DNA of 64,000 bases from Saccharopolyspora galaxeae (GTDB lineage Bacteria; Actinomycetota; Actinomycetes; Mycobacteriales; Pseudonocardiaceae), in contig NZ_JADDUE010000016.1 of the NCBI RefSeq assembly GCF_016526145.1, positions 44,872 to 108,871 on the forward strand. The letters run 5' to 3'. The position numbers and the translations under genes are program-made. The notes under the pieces are model-generated. The model was not told the origin of the DNA. It worked only from the letters and a program-made list of their open reading frames with translations, and made no database searches. Numbering within the stretch: position 1 is the first letter of the stretch; the number at the start of each line of letters is the position of its first letter. Shown in pieces: positions 53,946-63,033 of the stretch.

Positions 53946-54643
53946 GAGGTACCCACCTCCTGCTTGCCCGCGCGGAGGAAACCGCGGTCGCGAGCCACGT
54001 CCGTCAGCATGTCCCGCAGCTGCCTGCGGCCGCGGTGCAGCCGCGACATCACGGTACCGATCGGCGTGCCCATGATCTCGGCGATCTCCTTGTAGGCGAA
54101 ACCTTCCACATCGGCCAGGTAGACGACCATGCGGAACTCTTCCGCCAACTGCTGCAGCGCATCCTTCACGTCGGTGTCCGGCAGCCGGTCCAACGCCTCC
54201 AGCTCCGCCGAACGCAGCCCGCTGGAGGTGTGGTTCTCGGCCTGCGCGAGCTGCCAGTCCTGGATCTCGTCGGTGGGCTGTTGCTGCGGCTGCCGTTGCC
54301 GCTTGCGGTAACCGTTGATGTAGGTGTTGGTCAGGATCCGGTACAGCCAAGCTTTCAGGTTCGTGCCCTGCTTGAACGACTTGAACGCGGAGTACGCCTT
54401 CAAGTAGGTCTCCTGCACCAGGTCCTCGGCGTCCGGGGCGTTGCGGGTCATCCGCAGCGCCGCACCGTAGAGCTGGTCGAGCAGCGGCATCGCGTCCCGC
54501 TCGAAGCGGGCGGCGCGTTCCGCCGCGGTTTCCTCGACCGCGCCGTCGGTGCCGTCGACCGCGGCCTGTGCGGTCGCGTCGGCCGCAGGCGTTGCGCTGT
54601 CGGGAGCTCCTGAGTTCCCAGGCGTCTCCGGGGTGTCTGCCAC
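53942..54643 (-). CDS. sigR: ECF sigma factor SigR/SigH (thiol-oxidative stress)
   Basis: The 233-residue group IV sigma factor has region 2 ([40 protein letters not shown]) and region 4 ([40 protein letters not shown]). It would direct RNA polymerase to thioredoxin and thiol-stress genes. GTG 54643 has GGAAAGGA upstream and gives the usual length; the frame is open to 54985, so a longer unstable isoform like that of Streptomyces is conceivable. An exact SigR-type promoter lies about 180 bases upstream, giving positive autoregulation. rsrA is co-translated. Confidence 0.95.
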   Translation of the reverse strand: MADTPETPGNSGAPDSATPAADATAQAAVDGTDGAVEETAAERAARFERDAMPLLDQLYGAALRMTRNAPDAEDLVQETYLKAYSAFKSFKQGTNLKAWLYRILTNTYINGYRKRQRQPQQQPTDEIQDWQLAQAENHTSSGLRSAELEALDRLPDTDVKDALQQLAEEFRMVVYLADVEGFAYKEIAEIMGTPIGTVMSRLHRGRRQLRDMLTDVARDRGFLRAGKQEVGTS

Positions 54644-54823
54644 CGGGTTCCTTTCCCGCCGCCAGGACGAGGTGGCTGCTGGCGACGAACCCATGCCGTC
54701 CTGCGCATGGACCCACTTGGAGGATACCCGTCCCAGGCCCTGCTCACCCGCTTGTGAGCACCCGGACGAACGCGGCCGCCGCTCGAGTACGCATGTGTTC
54801 GTCTGATCCGTCACGCCCCGTGC

Positions 54824-54849
54824 AACACGACGCCGGGCGGACGTATTCC
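54824..54849 (-). promoter_or_regulatory. SigR-dependent promoter of sigR (GGAAT-N18-GTT)
   Basis: On the minus strand GGAAT (54849-54845) and GTT (54826-54824) are separated by exactly 18 bp, the consensus recognised by SigR/SigH. Transcription should start near 54817, giving a leader of about 175 bases before GTG 54643. It predicts autoinduction of sigR-rsrA upon thiol oxidation. Confidence 0.88.
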
Positions 54850-54907
54850 GCCCGGGCCCGCCGCTGGCGGAGAGTAGGCGGTGCGAACGACTTATAAGGT
54901 CGTCGTC

Positions 54908-55384
54908 ATGGCAGGCAAGAGCACTCCGGCTACGGCGCTGCTGGGCCAGCGGGGAATCGCGCACCAGGTGCACGCCTACGAGCACGACCCGCGGTCCGAG
55001 TCGTACGGGTTGGAAGCCGCCGACGCGCTCGGGCAGCCTCCGCAGCAGGTGTTCAAGACGCTCGTCGCCGACGTCGACGGCGAGCTCGTGGTCGGCGTGG
55101 TGCCGGTGACCGGTCAGCTGGATCTGAAGGCGCTGGCCGCGGCCCGCGGCGGCAAGAAGGCGAAGCTGGCCGACATGGGCGCCGCCGAGCGCGCCACCGG
55201 CTACGTCGCGGGCGGCATCTCGCCGCTCGGCCAGAAGAAGCGGTTGCCGGTGGTCGTGGACAGTTCCGCCGAGCAGTTCGCGACGATCTTCTGCAGCGCC
55301 GGACGGCGCGGCCTGGAGATCGAACTCGCCCCGGCCGAACTGGTCCGCCTGCTGGACGCGCGCGTCGCCGACATCGCCGGGTGA
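54908..55384 (+). CDS. ybaK: Cys-tRNA(Pro)/Cys-tRNA(Cys) deacylase, YbaK/EbsC family
   Basis: The 158-residue editing protein hydrolyses mischarged Cys-tRNA(Pro). It contains [40 protein letters not shown] with the essential Lys, [20 protein letters not shown] and [20 protein letters not shown]. The start is ATG 54908, seven bases after TAAGGT in CTTATAAGGT, which suggests a leaderless message; an upstream in-frame GTG-type start at 54881 would overlap this -10. It is divergent from sigR. Confidence 0.93.
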   Translation: MAGKSTPATALLGQRGIAHQVHAYEHDPRSESYGLEAADALGQPPQQVFKTLVADVDGELVVGVVPVTGQLDLKALAAARGGKKAKLADMGAAERATGYVAGGISPLGQKKRLPVVVDSSAEQFATIFCSAGRRGLEIELAPAELVRLLDARVADIAG

Positions 55385-55388
55385 GCGC

Positions 55389-56000
55389 TCAGTCCAGCAG
55401 CCGCAGGATCCGGCCGAGCCACTCGTCGGCGGCGCGGGACAACGCGTCCACCCCGGCCTTCAGCGAGTGGTCCCCGGCGACCAGCACGACTTCCCGCTCG
55501 TGCGCGGGCTCGGGTTGGCCGAACGCGTCCCGTTCGCCCTGCACGACCAGCACCGGCACGTCCACGCCTGCGAGTTCGTCCAGCCGGGACTTCTCCGGCT
55601 TGCCCGGCGGATGCAGCGGGAACGCGAGGCACAGCACCGCGGAAGCCGCCCCGGCCTCGGCGGTCCGGCAAGCCACCCTGGCGCCGGAGGATCGGCCGCC
55701 GAACAGCAGCGGCAGGTCCTGGAACCAGCGCTGGCCGAGATCCTCGGCGACCGCGAGCCACGCCGCGTCCAGCTGCTTCGCCGGTGCCGGAGCACGGCGC
55801 CCCGCCACCCGGTAGGGCTGCTCCACCAGCGCGACGTGCACTCCGGCCTCGGTGGCGGTACGCGTGAGCGCGACCAGGTCCGGTGCTGCTATGCCACCGC
55901 CCGCGCCGTGCCCGAGCAGCAGCGCAGCGCGGCCTTCCTCGGCGCAGTGCAGCTCCGCCCGCGCCGGGCCGTGCGGGGTGTCCAGCTCGGCGGTCGTCAT
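55389..56000 (-). CDS. alpha/beta hydrolase (KANL3/Tex30-like dienelactone hydrolase family)
   Basis: The 203-residue hydrolase has the oxyanion segment [16 protein letters not shown], the nucleophile elbow [18 protein letters not shown] (GRSSG), an acid in [14 protein letters not shown] and the catalytic His in [10 protein letters not shown]. The natural substrate is unknown. ATG 56000 overlaps the stop codon of the upstream SRAP gene (ATGA), so it is coupled to two SRAP genes. Confidence 0.88.
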   Translation of the reverse strand: MTTAELDTPHGPARAELHCAEEGRAALLLGHGAGGGIAAPDLVALTRTATEAGVHVALVEQPYRVAGRRAPAPAKQLDAAWLAVAEDLGQRWFQDLPLLFGGRSSGARVACRTAEAGAASAVLCLAFPLHPPGKPEKSRLDELAGVDVPVLVVQGERDAFGQPEPAHEREVVLVAGDHSLKAGVDALSRAADEWLGRILRLLD

Positions 56001-56722
56001 GACTCGAACAGCGCGCCCTGCTGGGCGGGTTCCGGCGCCGGCTCCGCGGGCTCGAGCAGCGCGGGGTGGTTGTTGCGCATGTTGTTCACCTCGCTGGAGA
56101 CCGCGGTGAGTTCGAGCTCGTCGAGCGCTCGGACGTCCGGTGCGAGCAGCTCGTCGACGTCCGTGCGGGTCTGGTCGAGCCACTGCGCCCACTTCTGCCG
56201 GGGCAGCACCAGCGGCATCCGGTGGTGCACCGCGGCGAACTCACCAACAGCGGCGGTGGTGACGACGGCGCAGGTAACCAGCGGTGTGGTGCTGTCCGGC
56301 GACCACCACGCGGAGAACACCGCCGCCATCGCAAGGCTCGTCCCGTCGCCCCGGGAACACAGGTACGGCTGCTTGCGCCGTTCGCCGGGTTGCCACTCGT
56401 ACCAGCCGGTCGCGGGCATCAGGCAGCGGCGCCGCGCGGCGGACTCCGCGTAGGCGGGCTTGGTGGTGATCGTCTCCGCCCGGGCGTTGATCATCGGCGG
56501 ACCGCTGCCGGGATCTTGCGCCCAGGTGGGGACCAGGCCCCACCGCACCGGACGGAGGCTGCGCTCGGGGCCGGAGCCGGTCGCGCGCTCGACGACGATC
56601 GGCACGGTCTTGGTCGGCGTGACGTTGTAGTCCGGACCGAGCAGCCCCTCGGCGCGATCGACCGCCTCGAACTCACCGGCCAACGCAGCGGGATCCTGCT
56701 GGTTCGCGTATCGCCCGCACAT
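55997..56722 (-). CDS. SOS response-associated peptidase (SRAP/HMCES/YedK), copy 2
   Basis: SRAP proteins form a covalent thiazolidine cross-link with abasic sites in single-stranded DNA through Cys2. The 241-residue sequence starts [20 protein letters not shown], then [44 protein letters not shown] with the Asn and Arg, [16 protein letters not shown] with the Glu, and [10 protein letters not shown] with the His. All active-site residues are present. It lies 6 bp downstream of a clear paralogue. The start requires ATG 56722, because Cys2 must follow Met. Confidence 0.94.
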   Translation of the reverse strand: MCGRYANQQDPAALAGEFEAVDRAEGLLGPDYNVTPTKTVPIVVERATGSGPERSLRPVRWGLVPTWAQDPGSGPPMINARAETITTKPAYAESAARRRCLMPATGWYEWQPGERRKQPYLCSRGDGTSLAMAAVFSAWWSPDSTTPLVTCAVVTTAAVGEFAAVHHRMPLVLPRQKWAQWLDQTRTDVDELLAPDVRALDELELTAVSSEVNNMRNNHPALLEPAEPAPEPAQQGALFES

Positions 56723-56728
56723 CAGCCA

Positions 56729-57490
56729 TCACCCCGAGTCCCGCGCATGATCCAACGCTACCGGGTCAACGGGATCGGCCACCGGGGCCAGCAGTTCCGC
56801 GCCGTTGTTGCGCACGTTGTTCACCGCAGGCGACACAGGGCGCAGTTCGAGGGCGTCCACCACCTCGCGGGACGGCGCGAGCAGCTCGTCCACATCGGCG
56901 CGGTCCGGATCCAGCCAGCTCTCCCAGGACGCGTTCGGCAGCACCAGCGGCATCCGCTCGTGCACCTCGGCAAGCGGGCCGATCGCGCTGGTCGTCAGCA
57001 CCGAGCAGGTCACCAGCGGCGCAGCGTCCGCCGCCGCCGGATCGCGCCAGGTCTCCCAGATCCCGGCCAGCGCCAGGCTGGAACCGTCCGGGCAGGTCAT
57101 GAAGAACGGCTGCTTGCCGTCGGCGTCGCGGCGCCACTCGTACCAGCCGTCGGCGGGCAGCAGGCAGCGCCGGGATCGTACGGCCGAGCGGAACGCCGGT
57201 TTGCCGCTCACCGTCTCGGCCTTCGCGTTGATCATCCGGTTGCCGATCTTCGGGTCCTTCGCCCACTTCGGCACCAGGCCCCAGCGCATCAGCCGCAGGC
57301 TGCGCTCGGTGCGCCACTGGTCGGGTTCGCCCGCGGAGTCGCGCGGGTGCCGTTGCACCACGGCGGGGACGTCCTTGGTCGGTGCGACGTTGTAGTCGGC
57401 CGCGTGCCCGGCGCGGCCGGTGGCATCGGTGGCCGCGAACTCCGCAGCCAGCGCAGCCGGGTCCTTCGTGGAGGCGTACCTGCCGCACAT
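56729..57490 (-). CDS. SOS response-associated peptidase (SRAP/HMCES/YedK), copy 1
   Basis: The 253-residue paralogue also has intact chemistry: [20 protein letters not shown] with Cys2, [63 protein letters not shown] and [10 protein letters not shown]. The NAR motif is NAK here and the HH before RMP is HE, differences from copy 2. GAGGAGG lies 10 bases before ATG 57490. First gene of a SRAP-SRAP-hydrolase operon and divergent from aroA. Confidence 0.94.
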   Translation of the reverse strand: MCGRYASTKDPAALAAEFAATDATGRAGHAADYNVAPTKDVPAVVQRHPRDSAGEPDQWRTERSLRLMRWGLVPKWAKDPKIGNRMINAKAETVSGKPAFRSAVRSRRCLLPADGWYEWRRDADGKQPFFMTCPDGSSLALAGIWETWRDPAAADAAPLVTCSVLTTSAIGPLAEVHERMPLVLPNASWESWLDPDRADVDELLAPSREVVDALELRPVSPAVNNVRNNGAELLAPVADPVDPVALDHARDSG

Positions 57491-57610
57491 GCCCTGGCCA
57501 CCTCCTCTACTGGCGTCTGTGCACCCATAGTTGCAGCAGCCACCGACAGCGTCGAACTCCCGAGCCCGCCCCGACCGGTTCGACGTGGGCGAATGCGGGA
57601 TCATTGGGAC

Positions 57611-58879
57611 ATGACGCAGCACTGGCCAGCCCCGGTCGCCGAGCATCCCGTGCGAGCGACCGTGCCCGTCCCGGGCTCGAAGTCGATCACCAACCGCGCG
57701 TTGGTGCTCGCGGCGCTGGCCACCGGTCGCTGCACCGTGCGCAACCCGCTGCGCAGCCGCGACACCGAGCTGATGGCCGCGGCGGTGCGCGCGCTCGGCG
57801 CGGACGTCCGGGACGGCGCGGACGGTTCCTGGCTGGTCGAACCCGCTGAGCTGCGCGGACCGGCGACCGTGGACTGCGGGCTCGCCGGCACCGTCATGCG
57901 CTTCGTACCGCCGGTCGCCGCCCTCGCCGAAGGCCGGATCTCCTTCGACGGCGATCCCCGCGCCCGGGAACGTCCGCTGGACACCGTGCTGGACGCGCTG
58001 CGGGCGCTGGGCGCCGAGGTCAGCGGCAGTGCGCTGCCGTTCGACGTGCACGGGACCGGCAAACTTCCCGGCGGGCGGGTCACCATCGACGCGTCCGCGT
58101 CCTCCCAGTTCGTCTCCGGTCTGCTGCTGTCCGCCGCACGGTACGAACAAGGTGTGACCGTCGTGCACGAAGGCGCTCCGGTTCCGTCGCTGCCGCACAT
58201 CGACATGACCGTGGCGATGCTGCGCGAACGCGGTGTCGAAGTCGACGACGAGCAGCCGAATTCCTGGTACGTCGCCCCCGGACCGGTCCGCGCGCTGGAC
58301 GCGGAGATCGAACCGGACCTGTCCAACGCCACCCCGTTCCTCGCCGCGGCAGCAGCGACGGCCGGTCGGATCACCGTGCCGGGATGGCCGCGGGCGACCA
58401 CGCAGGCCGGGGACGCGATCCGCGGAATCCTCACCGAGATGGGCGCGCAGAACGAGCTGGACGACTCGGGGCTTACCGTCACCGGCCCGGACGAGCTGGC
58501 GCCCGTGGACATCGACCTGCACGAGGTCGGCGAACTCACGCCCACCGTCGCCGCCCTGGCCGCGCTGGCGAACGGACCCTCCACGCTGCGCGGCATCGCG
58601 CACCTGCGCGGGCACGAGACCGATCGGCTCGCCGCGCTGCAGCACGAGATCAACGCGGTCGGCGGCGACGTCGAGCAGACCGCCGACGGGCTGCGGATCC
58701 GCCCGCGCGCGCTGCACGGCGGTACCTGGCACTCCTACGCCGACCACCGGATGGCCACCGCCGGGGCCATCCTCGGCCTGCGGGTGCCCGGCATCGCCGT
58801 GGAAGACATCGCCACCACCGCGAAGACCATCCCCGACTTTCCCGGCATGTGGACGACGATGCTGGAGCCGGTGTCCTGA
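57611..58879 (+). CDS. aroA: 3-phosphoshikimate 1-carboxyvinyltransferase (EPSP synthase)
   Basis: AroA transfers the enolpyruvyl group of PEP to shikimate-3-phosphate, the sixth step of the shikimate pathway. The 422-residue enzyme contains [20 protein letters not shown] (substrate Lys), [20 protein letters not shown] (PEP loop), [36 protein letters not shown] (catalytic Asp) and [23 protein letters not shown] 57611 lacks a strong ribosome site and follows GATCAT by six bases, possibly leaderless. Its stop overlaps the rsgA start (TGATG). Confidence 0.96.
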   Translation: MTQHWPAPVAEHPVRATVPVPGSKSITNRALVLAALATGRCTVRNPLRSRDTELMAAAVRALGADVRDGADGSWLVEPAELRGPATVDCGLAGTVMRFVPPVAALAEGRISFDGDPRARERPLDTVLDALRALGAEVSGSALPFDVHGTGKLPGGRVTIDASASSQFVSGLLLSAARYEQGVTVVHEGAPVPSLPHIDMTVAMLRERGVEVDDEQPNSWYVAPGPVRALDAEIEPDLSNATPFLAAAAATAGRITVPGWPRATTQAGDAIRGILTEMGAQNELDDSGLTVTGPDELAPVDIDLHEVGELTPTVAALAALANGPSTLRGIAHLRGHETDRLAALQHEINAVGGDVEQTADGLRIRPRALHGGTWHSYADHRMATAGAILGLRVPGIAVEDIATTAKTIPDFPGMWTTMLEPVS

Positions 58880-59886
58880 TGGCACGGCGCGGCTGGCGGG
58901 ACCTGGACGAATCCGATGTGCGGGTACGCCCCGGACGGCGCAACAGCCGGCCGCGCAGCAAGCTGCGTCCCGAACACGCCGACGCGGACCAGGCGATGGT
59001 CGTCGCCGTGGACCGCGGCCGGTGGACCTGCGCGCTCGACAGCGATCCCGGTCGGCTCGTCGTGGCGATGCGGGCGCGCGAACTCGGCCGCACGCCGGTG
59101 GTCGTCGGCGACACCGTCGGGCTGGTCGGCGACACCTCCGGCCGGCCGGACACGCTCGCCCGGATCGTGCGGGTCGGCGAACGCCGCAGCGTGCTGCGCC
59201 GCACCGCCGACGACAACGACCCGTACGAGCGGATCGTGGTCGCCAACGCCGAACGGCTCGTCATCGTCGCCTCGCTGGCCGACCCGCCGCCGCGCACCGG
59301 ACTCATCGACCGGTGCCTGGTCGCCGCGTACGCGGGTGGGCTCGTTCCGGTGCTGTGCCTGACCAAATCCGACCTGGCCTCGCCCGCGGACATGCTCAGC
59401 AGCTACTCGGCGCTGCCGCTGCCGGTGCTGGTGACTCGGATGGACCACCCGCACGAGCAGCTGCGCGAAGCGCTCGGCGGGCGCGTCTGCGCGCTGGTCG
59501 GGCATTCCGGCGTCGGCAAATCGACCCTGGTCAACGAGCTGGTCCCGGAGGCCGAGCGCGCCGTCGGCGAAGTCAGCGGGGTGGGCAAGGGCAGACACAC
59601 CTCGACCTCCGCGGTCGCGTTGCCGCTGCCGGACGGCGGCTGGGTCGTGGACACGCCGGGGATCCGCTCGTTCGGGCTGGCGCACGTCACCCCCGACGAC
59701 CTGACCGCGGCGTTCCCCGGATTCGCCGAAGCGGCCGAAGAGTGCCCGCCGAACTGCGGCCACCTCGGCGGCGCCGAGGACCCCGAATGCAACCTCGACA
59801 CCTACGTCGCCGAAGGCGGCAGCGCCGAGCAGCTCGGCTCGCTGCGCCGGTTGCTGCGCTCCCGCGCAGGCCGCGACGAGCAGTGA
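58879..59886 (+). CDS. rsgA: small ribosomal subunit biogenesis GTPase
   Basis: RsgA is the circularly permuted GTPase that assists late 30S maturation. The 335-residue protein shows the permuted motif order: G4 VLCLTKSDLASP, then G1 ALVGHSGVGKSTLVNELVPE (about 207), G2 GKGRHTSTSAVALP, and G3 WVVDTPGIRSFGLAHV. A C-terminal zinc site is ECPPNCGHLGGAEDPEC. The N-terminal OB domain spans about 38-110. ATG 58879 overlaps the aroA stop codon; aroA-rsgA coupling is the same as in mycobacteria. Confidence 0.95.
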   Translation: MARRGWRDLDESDVRVRPGRRNSRPRSKLRPEHADADQAMVVAVDRGRWTCALDSDPGRLVVAMRARELGRTPVVVGDTVGLVGDTSGRPDTLARIVRVGERRSVLRRTADDNDPYERIVVANAERLVIVASLADPPPRTGLIDRCLVAAYAGGLVPVLCLTKSDLASPADMLSSYSALPLPVLVTRMDHPHEQLREALGGRVCALVGHSGVGKSTLVNELVPEAERAVGEVSGVGKGRHTSTSAVALPLPDGGWVVDTPGIRSFGLAHVTPDDLTAAFPGFAEAAEECPPNCGHLGGAEDPECNLDTYVAEGGSAEQLGSLRRLLRSRAGRDEQ

Positions 59887-60072
59887 CCACCCGCCGGGGT
59901 GGCGCGCGGGTTCCGCCACGTGCCGGTCGCAGGTGGGAAAACCGTTGTACCAACGGGAATCCCGGTGATTTTCACTCGCCGCGCAGCACGTGATCGGCGT
60001 CGCCGACGCCTGGCGCGCACGCGCAACGTTGCTAGCGTGGCCGCGGACGCCGACTCCCGACGAGGAGCTGTT

Positions 60073-60981
60073 ATGCCCTCAGTACGCGCCCGAAACCACG
60101 ACCGCAGCGCACTGGCGCGCTCCTGCACCGCAATCGTGTCCGCGAGCCTGATGGCGACCATCGGTCTCGGTGCCTGCAGCGCACCGGAAACTCCGCCACC
60201 GGCCAAGCCCGCATCGGCCGCCGCAGCACGTCCCGACCCGAGACCCACCGCCGCACCACTGCTCACCGACGTGATCAACCGGATCAGCGAGCGCGGCAGC
60301 GTGCGCACCACGGTTCGCGGCGACCTCGGCTTCATCGGCGATCTCCAAGGGCAGGGACTCGCCCGCTACAGCGGCGATCACGCCGACGTGAGCCTGCGCG
60401 GGAGCACTCGTCCCTCCCCGGCTCAGCCGCCGCAAGCCCTGGACCTCGCGATCCTCGACGGCGTCGGATACCTGAAGTCGGCGCTGCTGCGGCCGGAACC
60501 GGCCAAACCGTGGCTGCGGATCGCCCCCGACGGCACCGACTTCGCCGCGAAACTGCTCGCTCCCGCACTGCGGCAGTTGCAGGACTCGACCGATCCGCGC
60601 GCGACCTTCCAGGGCATCGAGTCCGCCACCAAGATCCAGTCCAGCGCTCCGGACCAGCTCGACGGCAAACCCGCCACGCGCTACAGCCTGCGCGTGCTCA
60701 CGGCAGCGGCCGCGGCCAAGGCCCCGGACGACCAGCAGCGCCGACGATTGCAGCAGGCCGCGGACAACGGGCGTCCGGAGATCGGCTACGAGCTGTGGAT
60801 CGGCCAAGATGGCCTGCCGATGCGGTTCGCCGCCGCGCAGAAGGTCGCGCAGGCCGGGCAGGTGTCGTTGGAGTCCGACTACCGCGACTGGGGTGAGCCC
60901 GTGCAGATCACGCCGCCACCGCCCGAGCAGGTCGGCGAGTTCCCCAGCGGGCCGCTACCGATGGCACAGCCACCGCAGTGA
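60073..60981 (+). CDS. lipoprotein of the LppX/LprG-like type
   Basis: The 302-residue precursor has a basic N-terminus, hydrophobic core and lipobox (SLMATIGLGACSAP), followed by a Pro/Ala-rich tether and a beta-rich domain. The domain contains RISERGSVRTTVRGDLGFIG, GDHADVSLRGSTRPS, LDLAILDGVGYLKSALLR and LWIGQDGLPMRFAAAQKVAQ, which resembles LppX/LprAFG lipid-carrying lipoproteins. A role in moving lipids or glycolipids across the envelope is inference. GAGGAG is 5-6 bases before the ATG. A TAGCGT hexamer near 60031 may be the -10. Confidence 0.82.
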   Translation: MPSVRARNHDRSALARSCTAIVSASLMATIGLGACSAPETPPPAKPASAAAARPDPRPTAAPLLTDVINRISERGSVRTTVRGDLGFIGDLQGQGLARYSGDHADVSLRGSTRPSPAQPPQALDLAILDGVGYLKSALLRPEPAKPWLRIAPDGTDFAAKLLAPALRQLQDSTDPRATFQGIESATKIQSSAPDQLDGKPATRYSLRVLTAAAAAKAPDDQQRRRLQQAADNGRPEIGYELWIGQDGLPMRFAAAQKVAQAGQVSLESDYRDWGEPVQITPPPPEQVGEFPSGPLPMAQPPQ

Positions 60982-60998
60982 CCTTCCGCCGCTGACTC

Positions 60999-61032
60999 GG
61001 CGCCGGGGTGCGTCGGAGCGCACCCCGGCGCC
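60999..61032. terminator. bidirectional terminator between the lipoprotein and DUF6912 genes
   Basis: GGCGCCGGGGTGCG (60999-61012) pairs perfectly with CGCACCCCGGCGCC (61019-61032) around a 6-base loop. It begins 17 bases after the lipoprotein stop and ends 5 bases before the stop of the converging gene. Confidence 0.9.
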
Positions 61033-61037
61033 CCGGT

Positions 61038-61541
61038 TCACATGAGTTCCAGCAGGAACGGCACTTCCTGCGGCGCGTACCAGGCCAGTTCGTGGTCCTC
61101 GGCTTCACCGAGCACGAAGTCCGCGTCCGGATCACCCAGGTCCGCGGCATCGATGACTTCGGCCGCCGCCCGGACGGCTTCCTCGGCCTCGGACGTGTCC
61201 ACGTGCACCGCCGCCACCTTCTTCCACGGCACCGGGCCGGACAGCCGGACCACCGCGTTGTCCAGGTCCGGGCGCAGCGTCGGGTCCGCGACATCGGCGG
61301 AGACCACGACGCGGCGCAGCTCCCCCTTCTCCTCTTCGTCGAGCTCGCTCGCGATCAACCGCAGCGAGGCCCTGGCGGCCTCCCGCATCGCGGCGTACTC
61401 CAATTCCTCGGTGTCACCGGCCGCGTAGGACTCCCGCAACGCGGGCGTCAACGCGAACGCCGTTCCGCTCAGCGGCTGCATCTGCGAGTCCTCCACGAAG
61501 CCCCGCAGCATCCGCACCGTGGCGGGCAGATAAACCCTCAT
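61038..61541 (-). CDS. DUF6912 family protein
   Basis: The 167-residue protein is a conserved actinobacterial protein of unknown function. It begins MRVYLPATVRMLRGFVEDSQ and has SGTAFALTPALRESYAAGDT, ELEYAAMREAARASLRLIAS and an acidic C-terminal half with WKKVAAVHVDTSEAEEAVRA. It is soluble and has no metal motif. Its ATG overlaps the wax ester synthase stop codon (ATGA), so the two are coupled. Confidence 0.85.
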   Translation of the reverse strand: MRVYLPATVRMLRGFVEDSQMQPLSGTAFALTPALRESYAAGDTEELEYAAMREAARASLRLIASELDEEEKGELRRVVVSADVADPTLRPDLDNAVVRLSGPVPWKKVAAVHVDTSEAEEAVRAAAEVIDAADLGDPDADFVLGEAEDHELAWYAPQEVPFLLELM

Positions 61542-62965
61542 CCGTCGACCGTCCCGATCATCTCTTCCACCGACTCCCCGATCATCGCCGCAAGCACGTG
61601 CACATCCGACATCGCATCCCGGTCACCGTTGAGCCCGAAGTACATCCCTCCGTCGTAGGAGGTCACCCCGATCGACAGCGACTGGTTCTTCGCCAGCGGC
61701 ACCACCGGGAACATCTCCGTCATCTTCGCGCCCGCCGCGTACAGCGGCACTTGCGGGCCGGGCACGTTCGTGATCAGCACGTTGAACAACCGGTCGGAGA
61801 ACACGTTCGCCACGCGCGCGCCCAAGGCGTGCAGCGTCGGCGGCGCGAAACCGGACACACCCACCAACGCCTCGGCAGCCACCGACTGCCCGGACTCGGC
61901 GTGCGCGCGCAACGCGTGGCTGACGTGGTGCAGCCGCAACACCGGGTTCGATTCGCCGACCGGCAGATCCACCAAGTACGCGGCAACCCGATTGGTCTCC
62001 GAACCGATGCCGGTCCCGTCCGCCGACTCGCCACCCGCGACGTCGCCGCCGCGGACCGAGACCGGCACCATCGCGCGCAACGTGGTCGACGAGGACACCG
62101 CCTCACCGCGCGAGAGCAGCCAACTGCGCAGCGCACCGGACACGACCGCGAGCACGACATCGTTGACGGTCCCGCCGTGTGCGCGCCGGACGGCCCGGAA
62201 ATCGTCGAGCCTGCCGCTGGAGACGGCGAACCGCCGCTGCGTCGAGGTCGGGACGTTCAACGGGCCGCCGGGCGATGGCAACGCCGCGGCACGCACCGCC
62301 GAGGCCAGGCCGCCGAGCGCGCTGGAAACCTTGCGCACCGTCGCGGTCGCGTCCACGACCGCGGAACGGACGTTCTCCACGACTTCGCCAGGGCGCTGGA
62401 CCGCTTCGGTCACCGCCTCGAGCACCAGCTGCGCGGAACTCGGTTCCGGACGCGGCATCCACAGATCCTCGCGCTCGGCCGAAGAGTTCTCCGCAGCCGT
62501 GTTCAGCAGCACCTGTCCGATGTCGATCGCGCCGATCCCGTCGATCATCGCCTGGTGCGTCTTGGTGATCACCGCGACCCTGTTCCGGGACAATCCTTCG
62601 ACCAAGTAGAGCTCCCACAACGGGCGCGCCGGATCGAGGTTGCGCGACATCAGCCGCGCCACCAGATCGTGCAGCTGCTCGTCCTTGCCCGGCTTCGGCA
62701 ACGCCGAACGCCGGACGTGGTAGGTGATGTCGAAGTCCTGATCGTCCACCCACACCGGTCGCGCCAACCGGCCCGGTATCTGCCGGACCTTCTGCCGGTA
62801 CCGCGGCACCAGGCCCAGCCTGCGGTCGATCATCGCCAGCACGCTGTCGTAGTCGAACCCGGCGCGGGGACGGCGGAACACCGCGACCCCTCCCACGTGC
62901 ATCGGCGTCGTGTGGTCCTCCAAGTACAGGAACGAGGCGTCGAGGGCGGAGAGGCGATCGGGCAT
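61538..62965 (-). CDS. wax ester synthase / acyl-CoA:diacylglycerol acyltransferase
   Basis: The 475-residue WS/DGAT enzyme would make triacylglycerol or wax esters from acyl-CoA. It contains SALDASFLYLEDHTTPMHVG, PLWELYLVEGLSRNRVAVIT, the active-site motif KTHQAMIDGIGAID, GTVNDVVLAVVSGALRSWL, and LFNVLITNVPGPQVPLY. In the HHxxxDG motif the first His is Thr (THQAMIDG); the second, catalytic His is kept. ATG 62965 is seven bases after CAGTAT and may be leaderless; the open frame reaches 63055. It is the first gene of a pair with the DUF6912 gene and divergent from the methyltransferase. Confidence 0.92.
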   Translation of the reverse strand: MPDRLSALDASFLYLEDHTTPMHVGGVAVFRRPRAGFDYDSVLAMIDRRLGLVPRYRQKVRQIPGRLARPVWVDDQDFDITYHVRRSALPKPGKDEQLHDLVARLMSRNLDPARPLWELYLVEGLSRNRVAVITKTHQAMIDGIGAIDIGQVLLNTAAENSSAEREDLWMPRPEPSSAQLVLEAVTEAVQRPGEVVENVRSAVVDATATVRKVSSALGGLASAVRAAALPSPGGPLNVPTSTQRRFAVSSGRLDDFRAVRRAHGGTVNDVVLAVVSGALRSWLLSRGEAVSSSTTLRAMVPVSVRGGDVAGGESADGTGIGSETNRVAAYLVDLPVGESNPVLRLHHVSHALRAHAESGQSVAAEALVGVSGFAPPTLHALGARVANVFSDRLFNVLITNVPGPQVPLYAAGAKMTEMFPVVPLAKNQSLSIGVTSYDGGMYFGLNGDRDAMSDVHVLAAMIGESVEEMIGTVDG

Positions 62966-63033
62966 GTCCGCGATACTGGCACACCACCGGGCGGCTACGA
63001 GCCGTACGCGCGCCGCGTGTGACACTGGACGTC

